Positions 51,627 to 60,214 of a DNA stretch of 64,000 nt are shown piece after piece. The position numbers were made by a program, and so were the translations under genes. Positions within the stretch are counted from its first letter, which is position 1; every line of letters starts with the position of its first letter. Origin of the DNA: Oscillospiraceae bacterium (GTDB lineage: Bacteria; Bacillota; Clostridia; Oscillospirales; Oscillospiraceae); assembly GCA_910575815.1 (NCBI GenBank), contig CAJTFN010000003.1:76173-140172 (forward strand), in the 5' to 3' direction. The notes below the pieces were generated by a model, which did not search any database, was not told the DNA's origin, and saw only the letters and a program-made list of their open reading frames with translations.

Positions 51627-52808
51627 TTATCCGTATACATAGCGGCTCATACTTTCCACCATCTTAAACCCATCCCAGATGAAGGACAGCTCCATGGTGC
51701 CTCCCAAGGAGACAATCCGGTCGACGCCGCGAACGCCGCCGGAGAACACCAGCTCCCGGATCCGCTTCCGGTCCACCCCCAGCACCGCCACCGTTTGGCA
51801 GCGCTTAGTCAAAATCGGGAGAATCTCCCGAAGGTCCTTTGCCGCATATTCGAAGAAGCAGCCTCCGCCGCACTTATAGTCCATTACGTCCGCCGTCAGT
51901 TCCTCCAGCTCCACCCGGACAACCAAGCTGCTTCCGGGACAATAGCGGACCCCCGGGCGGCTCATGCCCAGGGCGCAGACAGCGGAAAGCTTATCCACAG
52001 CCTGAATGGGCTTCATCGGATAGTCCTGCCGGACCAGCCCCTCCAGGGCTTCCCAAAAGCGCCGCCGGGCCTTCTCCACGGCGTCTCCCAGCCAAACGAC
52101 CAGCCGGGGGGAACTGCACGCGTTCTGGTCCGTGTAGTAGGTATCCGTATAAAATCGCTTCGCGACGTCCTCCGGGTCCTCTGCCAGATAGGTGTCCGCG
52201 TCTATAACCGCGATGGAATAACGATCGGCAAAGGCCATCTCCACCGCCCGGGGCGGCAGCACCGCCTGACGGATGGTCTCGATGGTGCGATCCCCGCCCC
52301 AGATGACCCGGAGGTCGCACTGCGTGGAAAGGGCCTGGGTAACCGCCGGGTTGTGCTCATAGCGCAAAACGCATAGATAAGGTCTCAGATCCGCCCATTC
52401 CCCCGCCAGAAGCCCGTTAATTGCCTCACAAATCACGTCCACCTGCAAAAATCGTTTGCTGGAAACCCGGACCACGGTACAGTTCCCCGCCAGCAGCGAG
52501 GAGGTCATCGATACCGCGAAATTCACCGGCACGTTCGACGGCGCGATGTGCAAAGCCACGCCCCGTCCCAAGCGGTTCCGGTAGTCTCCCTCCCGGGCGG
52601 CAGCCTCCAGAGAGGCCTTGCGAATCCAATAGGCATAGGACTTCACGTCCACACCGCTGCGCCTATCCCGGAGCAGCAGCCGGGACAGCTGCGCCAAAAA
52701 CGAGACCGCACGCTCTGAAAACGCCGGAAGCACCGGGGTGGCCGACATCCGGCGCAGCTGCTCCAGACTTCCCACCAAAAACTCCAAATCAGTGGAACTC
52801 AGCTCCAT
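51627..52808 (-). CDS. LuxC-family acyl reductase, copy 2
   Basis: The 393-residue protein is a clear paralogue of the gene at 42647. It shares GRGVALHIAPSNVPVNFAVS (about residues 88-107), DQNACSSPR around the probable catalytic Cys (about 229), WGGDRTIETIR and the end WDGFKMVESMSR. LuxC reduces activated acids to aldehydes. It overlaps the LuxE-like gene upstream by 20 bases, exactly as in copy 1, and the SDR follows after 11 bases. Confidence 0.85.
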   Translation of the reverse strand: MELSSTDLEFLVGSLEQLRRMSATPVLPAFSERAVSFLAQLSRLLLRDRRSGVDVKSYAYWIRKASLEAAAREGDYRNRLGRGVALHIAPSNVPVNFAVSMTSSLLAGNCTVVRVSSKRFLQVDVICEAINGLLAGEWADLRPYLCVLRYEHNPAVTQALSTQCDLRVIWGGDRTIETIRQAVLPPRAVEMAFADRYSIAVIDADTYLAEDPEDVAKRFYTDTYYTDQNACSSPRLVVWLGDAVEKARRRFWEALEGLVRQDYPMKPIQAVDKLSAVCALGMSRPGVRYCPGSSLVVRVELEELTADVMDYKCGGGCFFEYAAKDLREILPILTKRCQTVAVLGVDRKRIRELVFSGGVRGVDRIVSLGGTMELSFIWDGFKMVESMSRYVYG

Positions 52809-53868
52809 AGGTATCGCTGCACCCCCTTAGCTCCGCGCTCTTCATGCGCCCAAGTATCTGAATATATTTGCCTTTCCGCCCGCAAGGACAGTCGTCCTCT
52901 CCTAAAATAACGCCCTCATCCTCCGTCAGCAACGCGTGGCCGGGATAGGAGCGTGGCAAGACGGAAACCACCTGAACCATTCCCCTCTCCCCGATGGGAA
53001 GGGGGGTGAGGTCCCGATAATCCCGGATGATGACATCGGAGTAAATGCTGGCATGGAGGTGCCCCCAGGCACACTCGGCGTAAATCGCGCCGGTCTGTTC
53101 CACCATGCCATAGTGGTCCAGAAAATGGCGGAGGCCGCAGACCTCCCCCAGCCGTTCCTTAAACTCCGCCTGGGACACCGCCTCGCTCTCTAGCTTCTTC
53201 CAGCCGCCTCCGGTCATCAAGAACGCCTCCGAGAGGTCAAAGCGCTCCTGCAGGCACAGCAATTCCCGATAGAAATGCTGCCACACCAGAAACGTGAAGC
53301 CGAAAATGACGAAGCGCTTCCCCTGGTACTTCTCCGTGAAGGCCCGCAGCTTTTCCACGTTCAGCGTCATATCGTCGTTCAGAACGAACACCATTTCCCG
53401 GGCGGCAAACTGGAGTCCCAGAATCGCCGCCCCCCGGGCGGTGAAGGACTTCCGGTCCTTCAAAACCGCCGGCGTGTCCACCACCAGCATGGGCAGGCGC
53501 CCCTTGCCCCAGAAGTCCCCCAAGATTTTGAGCATCACCTTCTGCTGACGCATGGCCGTCGCTTTATCCACAAAGATTTTGGAAACCCGCTGGCCCGTCG
53601 TGCCGGAGGAGGTCATGGTTTTGAACACCTCCTCCCGGCGGACGCTCAGGAGGTCAAACTCCTTGAACAGCCGCACCGGAAAATAGGGGATGTCCGCCGG
53701 GGAGGACACCTTGGCTTCATCATAGCCCAGCATGTTCAAAAAGCGTGCATATTCCGGACAGTGGTCCTTGTGAAAGCGGGTCAGCTCCATCAGCTCCCCT
53801 GTAAGCATCCGGCTCTTCTCCGATGCAGACAGGCCATAGGGATTTCGGTCATAAAATTCCTCAATCAT
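52789..53868 (-). CDS. LuxE/PaaK-like acyl-protein synthetase, copy 2
   Basis: The 359-residue protein parallels the gene at 43848: TMTSSGTTGQRVSKI near residue 80, GGWKKLESEAVSQ, DHYGMVEQTG and DDCPCGRKGKYIQILGR. The ATG at 53868 has GGGAGCGAG upstream and overlaps the transketolase stop (ATGA at 53865-53868). It should activate a carboxylic acid for the LuxC-type reductase that follows. Confidence 0.85.
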   Translation of the reverse strand: MIEEFYDRNPYGLSASEKSRMLTGELMELTRFHKDHCPEYARFLNMLGYDEAKVSSPADIPYFPVRLFKEFDLLSVRREEVFKTMTSSGTTGQRVSKIFVDKATAMRQQKVMLKILGDFWGKGRLPMLVVDTPAVLKDRKSFTARGAAILGLQFAAREMVFVLNDDMTLNVEKLRAFTEKYQGKRFVIFGFTFLVWQHFYRELLCLQERFDLSEAFLMTGGGWKKLESEAVSQAEFKERLGEVCGLRHFLDHYGMVEQTGAIYAECAWGHLHASIYSDVIIRDYRDLTPLPIGERGMVQVVSVLPRSYPGHALLTEDEGVILGEDDCPCGRKGKYIQILGRMKSAELRGCSDTYGAEFH

Positions 53869-54842
53869 GCTTCTCGCTCCCATTCCTTCTGGATGTGCTC
53901 CACGATCTGGGCGTCCGTTAGCCCCGCCTGTTCCCAGACATAGCGCTGGGTCCCCGCCTCGCAAAACGCGTCCTGAAAGCCCAGGAACACCTGCCGGGGC
54001 GTGTTGGGCAGCGTGGCCTTAAACTCCGCCACGGCACTTCCCAGGCCGCCGGTGACCATATGCTCCTCCACCGTGACCACCAGACGGAACCTGGCGAATA
54101 TCTCCCGCAGGCCCTCCTTGTCGATGGGCTTGATGGTGTGCATATTATAGACGGCGCAGGAAATGCCCCGCTCCTCCAGCAGCGCCGCGGCCTGAAGACT
54201 CTCGCTGACCATCAGGCCTGTGGTGATAACGGCAACCTCTTCTCCCGCTCTCAATTCCACCAGCTTTCCCGGCACGAAGTCGTAATCCTCCTTGTAGACA
54301 ATGGGACAGCTCAAACCGCCGCTCAACCGGATGTATACCGGCCCCTCCATATCCGCCGCCCACTCCGCCGCCTTGACAGCCTCCAGACTGTCCGCCGGGG
54401 ACAGCACCGTCAGATTCGGCAGGGCCCGGATGAACGCCAGGTCCTCGGTGGCCCAATGGGAAATGCCCGATTTGGCCGACGCCGTTCCGGCGCTGGAGCC
54501 CACAAGCTTAACGTTGCACCGCATATGGGCCAGGTTCTGCCGGACCTGCTCCAGACTCCGAACAGCGATGAAGGACGCGTAAGTGGAGGCGAACACGCAG
54601 TACCCATCCATGGCCAAGCCGGCGGCTACCCCGATCATGTTCTGTTCGGCAATCCCCACATTCAAAAATTTATCCGGGTATTTTTTCGCGTAGCGCTCCA
54701 TGCCGGAGAGCAAGGTCAGATCCGCCGTCAGCAGCTTCACGTGGTCCTTTCGCTCCGCGATGTCCGGCATGGCCACGCCGAAAAGCGCCCCCCGCTGCCC
54801 CATTCGAGCCCACATTTTTATCTTCGCCGGCGTGTATTTCAT
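53865..54842 (-). CDS. Transketolase C-terminal subunit
   Basis: The 325-residue protein holds the pyrimidine-binding and C-terminal domains of transketolase. NVGIAEQNMIGVAAGLA (about residues 62-78) carries the catalytic Glu, and SHWATEDLAFIRALPNLTV and YIRLSGG are family blocks. Together with the preceding gene it forms a split transketolase, which moves a two-carbon ketol unit to an aldehyde. The starts and stops overlap on both sides (ATGA), so the stoichiometry is probably held by coupled translation. Confidence 0.9.
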   Translation of the reverse strand: MKYTPAKIKMWARMGQRGALFGVAMPDIAERKDHVKLLTADLTLLSGMERYAKKYPDKFLNVGIAEQNMIGVAAGLAMDGYCVFASTYASFIAVRSLEQVRQNLAHMRCNVKLVGSSAGTASAKSGISHWATEDLAFIRALPNLTVLSPADSLEAVKAAEWAADMEGPVYIRLSGGLSCPIVYKEDYDFVPGKLVELRAGEEVAVITTGLMVSESLQAAALLEERGISCAVYNMHTIKPIDKEGLREIFARFRLVVTVEEHMVTGGLGSAVAEFKATLPNTPRQVFLGFQDAFCEAGTQRYVWEQAGLTDAQIVEHIQKEWEREA

Positions 54843-55672
54843 AACGCTTCTCCCAACACTTCTCGTCTGGCCTGTTCGTATTCCTCCTGAGACAGCCGGT
54901 GGTGGTGCCACTCCGGCCGGTTCTCAATAAAGGAAACGCCCTTCCCTTTCACCGTTTCGGCAATGATAGCGTGGGGCCGTCCCGCCTGTTGATCCGCGAA
55001 GGCCTCCAAAAGGGCCTGGGTACTATGACCGTCGCATTGGGATACGTGCCAGCGAAAGCTCTCCATCTTGGCGCCCAGGTCGTCCAGGCCCATCACTTCC
55101 TCGGTATCCCCGTCATAGGACAGGCGGTTTCGGTCGATGATCGCGGTCAGGTTATCCAAGCCATAATGGGCGGCGGACTGGATCGCCTCCCAGACGCTGC
55201 CCTCGTTCATCTCTCCGTCTCCCAGCAGGATGTAAATCCGGGAGGGGCGCCCTTGCTCCCGGGCCGCCAGGGCCATGCCGATCCCCACGGACAAGGCCAT
55301 GCCCAAGCTTCCGCCGGAATATTCCAGGCCGATCTCCGGCCTGCGGGGATAGCCGGTGAGCCGCCCGCCGTTTTTCTGGAACTCCAGAATTTCCTCCCGG
55401 GGAAAAAAACCTGCCTCTGCCAAAGCGGGGATGTGGGCCAGCACACAGTGGTTTTTGCTGGGAATGAAGCGGTCCCGGTTCACATCCAGGGGGTTCTTGG
55501 GGTCCATGCGCAGAACCTCCCCGTAAAGCACGGCCAGGATTTCTATGCAGGACAGGCTCCCGCCCACGTGAGAGCCGCCGCCCCCTGCCGCCAGCGCCAT
55601 GTCTAGGGCGTCCAGACGCATCCGCCTTGCCATCTCCGTAAGGTGAAGCGCCTTTTCAGAACCTCCGCTCAT
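54839..55672 (-). CDS. Transketolase N-terminal subunit
   Basis: The 277-residue protein is the TPP-binding half of a split transketolase. It has GGGGSHVGGSLSCIEILAVL, KNHCVLAHIPALAEAG, GLEYSGGSLG and the cofactor motif GDGEMNEGSVWEAI (about residues 151-164). The overlap with the C-terminal gene is four bases. Split transketolases in polysaccharide clusters are separate from the central metabolic enzyme, and this pair would supply ketol units to aldehydes made by the LuxC-type enzymes; that link is inference. Confidence 0.9.
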   Translation of the reverse strand: MSGGSEKALHLTEMARRMRLDALDMALAAGGGGSHVGGSLSCIEILAVLYGEVLRMDPKNPLDVNRDRFIPSKNHCVLAHIPALAEAGFFPREEILEFQKNGGRLTGYPRRPEIGLEYSGGSLGMALSVGIGMALAAREQGRPSRIYILLGDGEMNEGSVWEAIQSAAHYGLDNLTAIIDRNRLSYDGDTEEVMGLDDLGAKMESFRWHVSQCDGHSTQALLEAFADQQAGRPHAIIAETVKGKGVSFIENRPEWHHHRLSQEEYEQARREVLGEAL

Positions 55673-56406
55673 ACCCTGCCACCATCCAAAACCATAATTT
55701 GTCCCGTCATAAAGGCCGCCTCCTCCGACGCCAGATACAATGCCGCCGCCGCGATTTCCTCCGGTTTCCCCAGCCTTCCCAGGCTGGTCCGCTCCAGCAT
55801 TTTTTTCCGTTCCGAATCCGGCTTATACCCGCCCATATCCGTGTCGATCAAGCCGGGGGCAATGCCGTTCACCCGGACATTGTACCGGCCCAGCTCCTTT
55901 GCGGCGCAGCGGGTAATCCAGATCAGCGCCGCCTTACTGGAGCCGTAGGCCAAATAGCCGGGATTGGCCTCAATGCCGCCGGCGGAACAGAGGTTGATGA
56001 TGCAGCCGCGTTTCTGGCGCATCATCCGCCGGGCAACCAGCTGCATCATTTGCACCTGGGCAAAGACGTTTACCTGATAGACTTCCCGGAGCGTGTCCAT
56101 GGAGGTCATGGTGAACAGCCCCCCATAGGGAACCCCGGCGCAATTGAGCAAAACGTCCACGTCCCGCTTTTCCCTGAGAATTTTCTTGACGCCGCCTTGG
56201 ATCTCCGCCTCGTTCAACAAATCAAAGTAAACCGGCGTAATCGCCGTCCCGGTTCGGAGAGACTCCGCCGCCATGTCCTTCTCAAATGCCTCGCCGGGCT
56301 TCCGGGCGCAGGCCCAGACATCATACCCCTTCTCCGCGAAAGCCTTCACCGCCGCCCGGCCGATGCCACGGTTGGCGCCGGTGATGATAATTGTCTTTTC
56401 TGTCAT
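55669..56406 (-). CDS. Short-chain dehydrogenase/reductase 2
   Basis: The 245-residue enzyme has TGANRGIG (about residues 9-16), NCAGVPYGG, LCSAGG with the catalytic serine, YGSSK (about 155-159) and VNGIAPGLIDTD. It is similar to FabG and to the first SDR, so the two may be paralogues. Start and stop overlap its neighbours by four bases each, in the order acetyltransferase, SDR, transketolase. Confidence 0.88.
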   Translation of the reverse strand: MTEKTIIITGANRGIGRAAVKAFAEKGYDVWACARKPGEAFEKDMAAESLRTGTAITPVYFDLLNEAEIQGGVKKILREKRDVDVLLNCAGVPYGGLFTMTSMDTLREVYQVNVFAQVQMMQLVARRMMRQKRGCIINLCSAGGIEANPGYLAYGSSKAALIWITRCAAKELGRYNVRVNGIAPGLIDTDMGGYKPDSERKKMLERTSLGRLGKPEEIAAAALYLASEEAAFMTGQIMVLDGGRV

Positions 56407-57053
56407 TTAAATACCTGCGTACTTTCCGCGATTTCTCGGGCGGGATTGCCCATGGCGGTCCGGTGAGGCCGGACGCTTTTCAGGACTACCGCTCCCATGG
56501 AGATTATGGCGTAATCGCCAATTTCAATATGGTCCCGGACACAGGCGGAAATGCCGACATAGACGCCAGTCCCCACAGTCGTATTCCCGGCAATGACCAC
56601 ATGACTGGAAATCTGGCTGTGGGCCCCAATTACCACACCGTGACCGATGAGAGAAATACCATTGATATAAACATTCTCCCCGATCACCGCGCCGGAGGAG
56701 ACGGAAACACTGTCCTTAATCACCGCGCCCTGGCCCAGCCTGGCCGATGGACTGACCACGGCGGTGGGATGGATGAGAATACCCAGACGATAGCCCGCGC
56801 CGGTAACACGGTCGTAGAGCGCCTTTCTGGCCGCCGGTTCTCCCACGGCGATAATTACCTCGATCCCGTCCGCCTGAAACGTCTCCTTGAATCCGTCAAA
56901 GGGGAACATCCGGCAGCCCTGAAAGGTGCCGGGGGCCTTCGTGTCGTCGATGAATACCAGCTCCTCCCACTGCTTCCGCAGTTCCTCGCTGTACATAATC
57001 AACTCCAGCATTTCCAGGCCGGAGCTCCCGGTTCCGTAAATGGCCAGTTTCAT
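56403..57053 (-). CDS. PglD/NeuD-like sugar O/N-acetyltransferase
   Basis: The 216-residue protein starts with a small Rossmann domain (KLAIYGTGSSGLEMLELI). A left-handed beta helix with hexapeptide repeats (about residues 95-205) follows, ending in GNPAREI. PglD-type enzymes N-acetylate amino sugars on nucleotide carriers. It may act on the amino sugar made by the rfbA, rfbB and aminotransferase set at the head of the cluster. GAAGGAA precedes the ATG. Confidence 0.85.
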   Translation of the reverse strand: MKLAIYGTGSSGLEMLELIMYSEELRKQWEELVFIDDTKAPGTFQGCRMFPFDGFKETFQADGIEVIIAVGEPAARKALYDRVTGAGYRLGILIHPTAVVSPSARLGQGAVIKDSVSVSSGAVIGENVYINGISLIGHGVVIGAHSQISSHVVIAGNTTVGTGVYVGISACVRDHIEIGDYAIISMGAVVLKSVRPHRTAMGNPAREIAESTQVFK

Positions 57054-57210
57054 AAATCCGTTTCCTTCCGTTCCTGTAAAACCCTTTGGTTGATCCGTTC
57101 TGTAAACACCTCCGCTCCGGCGGAGTTTAAGTGAGTGAGGTCCGCGAAGAGCTCCCGATGTCACGCCGCAGTTCTACAAGGCGGATGCCATACAGAATCA
57201 ACCGTTTCAC
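57050..57210 (-). pseudogene. SGNH-hydrolase-like remnant with internal deletion
   Basis: A GTG at 57210, with AAAGGGG upstream, starts VKRLILYGIRLVELRRDI. The frame then becomes meaningless and stops. In another frame the DNA resumes as ELFADLTHLNSAGAEVFTER and ends with TGA overlapping the next start (57050-57053). The second piece resembles the C-terminal DxxHLN..GA..F block of SGNH/GDSL hydrolases. The small size indicates that the middle of the gene, including the serine, was lost. Confidence 0.45.
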
Positions 57211-57230
57211 GGCTATGTCCCCTTTGTTCC

Positions 57231-57794
57231 TCAAGTATTCCGCTTTTTTCCGCTGCCGCCGGCGGGCCAGTCCTTAATGGCGCCATCCCAGGGCTTAATC
57301 TGGTGCTTCTCCAGAAGCCATGCCAAAACTGCGGTTAGCGTCACAATCTCGCCCTTGAACTCCTTCCGCAGCGCCTCCTGCTTCTCCAAGATGCCGGCTA
57401 CGTCGCAGATAACCACGCAATCCGCCTCCGGCAGCGGGTCGTCCCCCAAACGGTAAACCGTCAGGCGCTCATGCACCGCGCTGAAATTATCCAGTTCCAC
57501 GGCGTAGGCGGCGGTTACATCTTCCTGTCCGTTCAACGCCTCGTAAAACCGGCGGCCCTCCTGGTTCATACCCATAATTCCGATAGTATGGAAGCCGTGG
57601 GCGGCAAAATATTCCCCAAAGTTCGCGTCCTTCTGCTCCAATAACAGCCAGGTATATAGCAGATCCCGCTCCCAATTGGCGACGGCCAGCTCCTCTTTCT
57701 GAGTCCGGTACTTCTCCAGCCACACTTTCTTCACCAGCGCGCCGCCCGCGGCTGCGCCCAGCGCGGCCGCCAGAATCGCGGTTCCTCGTCTCAT
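57231..57794 (-). CDS. Membrane-anchored Rossmann-like protein, unknown
   Basis: The 187-residue protein has an Ala/Gly-rich N-terminal membrane helix (about residues 5-22). One globular domain follows, with HTIGIMGMNQEGRRFYEAL, VYRLGDDPLPEADCVVICDV and LTAVLAWLLE. The pattern looks like a degenerate nucleotide- or sugar-nucleotide-binding fold, similar to the C-terminal part of the radical SAM neighbour. The start overlaps the upstream stop (ATGA at 57791-57794). No function is known. Confidence 0.65.
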   Translation of the reverse strand: MRRGTAILAAALGAAAGGALVKKVWLEKYRTQKEELAVANWERDLLYTWLLLEQKDANFGEYFAAHGFHTIGIMGMNQEGRRFYEALNGQEDVTAAYAVELDNFSAVHERLTVYRLGDDPLPEADCVVICDVAGILEKQEALRKEFKGEIVTLTAVLAWLLEKHQIKPWDGAIKDWPAGGSGKKRNT

Positions 57795-59188
57795 ACCTTT
57801 TCCCCCTCTATGAACTCCTCAATGCTGACCACGGGTCCCCGGAAGCCCAGAGCGGGCAGGTCCTGGAACCAATAGTGGCCCTTGTAGAAGTCGATGATCA
57901 GCATCACGTCCGCCATGTCCGAACGGAAATCCTGCTTGGCGACCTTGGGGAGGAATCCGTCGTCCTCTTCCTTCACCCAGGTAAGCTGGAAGGCCAGATC
58001 AATTCCAGCGTCCAGCAACATCTTTACCATGGCCTTGGAGAAGTCGTTCTTGCCGTAATAGCCCACGCGCTTTCCGCCTACCCGAGCCAAACAAGCCTTC
58101 AAAAAGTCATCCGGAGAAAGGCTCTGCTCATTCTGATAGATGTCCAAAAGCAGACGATTATAAATCTTCTCCTGACTGAGGGGATGAGGGGCGGCGTGGC
58201 GAATGTTGTGGCAACCCCAGTCATAAACCTTCGGGTCCTTCCAGCAGTCGTCCGCCAGGATCTTCAGATAGGCCTCGTGGTAGGGATGCAAGGGATTGAG
58301 GATATTTTTGAACCAATAAGTATCTTCCGCCATGCGCCACCACTTATAGAGCGGTTTCATGACAATAGCATCCACCTCATATTCCCCAGAATGAGCAAAG
58401 GTGTGGATGTAATCCGGAACCTCCCAGAAGTTGCACTCCTGCACGACAATGGTAACTGAAAGGCGGTTAATTTTCCCCTCCCGGCGCAGTTTGCTGAGAA
58501 AGCGCAAATTCTTCAACACCCGTTCCACATGGTCAAATCCGCCGCTGAGATAGCGGTAGACCTCCCGCTGGAGGCTGTTGACGGTAACGGTTACTCCAAT
58601 ATGATACTTGCTCAGGTGGGAAAACTTCGCCCAATGGGCCTCGTCGAATAATACGCCGTTGGTTTCAAACGTAAGCCTGAAATCAGGGTGTTCCGGGCGC
58701 AGCTTTTCCAGGAATCTAATAAAACTGGGGTTTGCCAGGAACTCGCCGCCACCATTCATATTCAACGATTTCGTTTGATTCGCGATAGGCAGCAGCCTTT
58801 GAAGCGCATCATCGATCTTCTCCCGCTCTCCCGGCTCCGGGCAGTAAATCGACGTGCGGCAGCTGGTGCAGGCAATGTTACAAATATGGTCGTTCGCCAT
58901 ATTGATTTCCACAGGAACCGGCGCGGGGACCGCGGCTTTCGCAATCTCCTCCTCCGTCATATCCGGCAGCTCATCCCGTTCGCAGTACGGGCAAGAGGTC
59001 TTTCGGCAGAAGGCGAAGGAACCGTTTAAAATGCTCTCCCGTGCCGCCTGCGCCTCCTTGCTGTTCCAAATCTCGTCCAAATTATTTTCGTAAAGATTAC
59101 CAATTACAAAGTGCATCCAACCGCAGGGCCACACTTCGCCCTTATCCGCCAAGTACGCGTACTGAAAAGGACGGCTGCAAAATTTCAT
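57791..59188 (-). CDS. Radical SAM protein with N-terminal SPASM-like domain
   Basis: The 465-residue protein has a radical SAM motif CNIACTSC (C103, C107, C110), binding a [4Fe-4S] cluster that cleaves SAM. Before it stands a SPASM-like block, KFCSRPFQYAYLADKGEVWP with C22, then IGNLYENNLDEIWNSKEA and CRKTSCPYC (C61, C66, C69). SPASM domains are usually C-terminal. The C-terminal 100 residues form a Rossmann-like module (VGYYGKNDFSKAMVKMLLDA). Its place among glycan genes suggests sugar or amino acid modification; the reaction is unknown. Confidence 0.82.
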   Translation of the reverse strand: MKFCSRPFQYAYLADKGEVWPCGWMHFVIGNLYENNLDEIWNSKEAQAARESILNGSFAFCRKTSCPYCERDELPDMTEEEIAKAAVPAPVPVEINMANDHICNIACTSCRTSIYCPEPGEREKIDDALQRLLPIANQTKSLNMNGGGEFLANPSFIRFLEKLRPEHPDFRLTFETNGVLFDEAHWAKFSHLSKYHIGVTVTVNSLQREVYRYLSGGFDHVERVLKNLRFLSKLRREGKINRLSVTIVVQECNFWEVPDYIHTFAHSGEYEVDAIVMKPLYKWWRMAEDTYWFKNILNPLHPYHEAYLKILADDCWKDPKVYDWGCHNIRHAAPHPLSQEKIYNRLLLDIYQNEQSLSPDDFLKACLARVGGKRVGYYGKNDFSKAMVKMLLDAGIDLAFQLTWVKEEDDGFLPKVAKQDFRSDMADVMLIIDFYKGHYWFQDLPALGFRGPVVSIEEFIEGEKV

Positions 59189-59194
59189 AGTATC

Positions 59195-60142
59195 TTACTC
59201 CATTTCAATCAGGGTTTTGAGGATGTACCAGCAATACTTTCCCTTCTCGTGGCTCTTTGTCACCATCTCCGCCAGATATTTCAGGCGGGTGGGTGACGGA
59301 TCCTTGACGCACTCCTCCACGAAACGGCAGAAGCGGTAGCCAATCCGCTTTCCGAAATGCTGATCCCGGCGAAGGGAGATGCCGTTCTTTCGGGCCCAAG
59401 TCTCCAGGCGGACGGGGTACATGAACATGTCGTAATTTCGATAGGGATTCGCGTAATGCTGGGAGAAGTAATTGTGTCCGTCCTTCCGGTTGATAAAGCG
59501 ATAGCAGGAGAGAATTTCGTTGCTGCAATAGATGGGGCCCATGGTGAGGAGGAACAGGAATGTAGTTTTATCTCCCACGTTGCGGTGAGCTTTATAGCTG
59601 ATGGTATCGTCGCCTTTATAGGCGTTGCGATACATCAACGTCCCCGCTTGGCAGGGAATGTCCCAGCTATCCACCAGATCGTCCAGGGTAAACTCTTTTT
59701 TGCTCCAGGCGAATTGGGGTTTTCGTGTATAATCCGGCTGGTTATTCTCGTCCACAATCAGGCACTTGCCGCAGCAGCCGCTGTACTTCGGATTGGCCTC
59801 CAGGAACTCCCACTGCTTCTGCATTTTTTGAGGGTCTAACCAGAAGTCGTCGCCCTCCAAATACGCGATGTACTTCCCTCTGACCCGGTGACCTAAATCC
59901 CAGCCATTCCGATTTGCTCCCAGATTTTCCGTCCGCAGCACCGGGCGAATGATATCCGGATATCGGGCGGCGTATTCCCGGATGATGTCTGGTGTGCGAT
60001 CTCCGGAGGCGTCGTCTCCGATCAGAATTTCATAGCGCAGATTCGTCTCCTGGGACAGGACGCTGTCCAGGGCCTGGGCAATATAGTTTTCGTGGAAATA
60101 GGTCAGCATGACGACGCTGATGTCAATCTGTTCCTCAACCAT
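59195..60142 (-). CDS. Family 2 glycosyltransferase
   Basis: The 315-residue protein is of the GT-A fold with SVVMLTYFHENYIAQALDSV at the start, ILIGDDASGD (about residues 39-48) and the acidic motif YLEGDDFWL for nucleotide-sugar binding. Related enzymes build capsule or S-layer glycans. No membrane helix is visible. It has 6 bases to the radical SAM gene and probably acts at the membrane surface on a lipid-linked or protein-linked acceptor. Confidence 0.88.
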   Translation of the reverse strand: MVEEQIDISVVMLTYFHENYIAQALDSVLSQETNLRYEILIGDDASGDRTPDIIREYAARYPDIIRPVLRTENLGANRNGWDLGHRVRGKYIAYLEGDDFWLDPQKMQKQWEFLEANPKYSGCCGKCLIVDENNQPDYTRKPQFAWSKKEFTLDDLVDSWDIPCQAGTLMYRNAYKGDDTISYKAHRNVGDKTTFLFLLTMGPIYCSNEILSCYRFINRKDGHNYFSQHYANPYRNYDMFMYPVRLETWARKNGISLRRDQHFGKRIGYRFCRFVEECVKDPSPTRLKYLAEMVTKSHEKGKYCWYILKTLIEME

Positions 60143-60214
60143 AGAGATTTCTCCCTCTCTTTTTCAGTCCGCTTAGGGGCACGCGATCATTATCTGGGTA
60201 TTACTTTGCCAATG

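Noticed and set aside
43848..53868. A bioluminescence operon because of LuxC and LuxE relatives
   Set aside because: No luciferase (LuxA/B) or LuxD gene is present, and the context is glycan and nucleotide-sugar synthesis.
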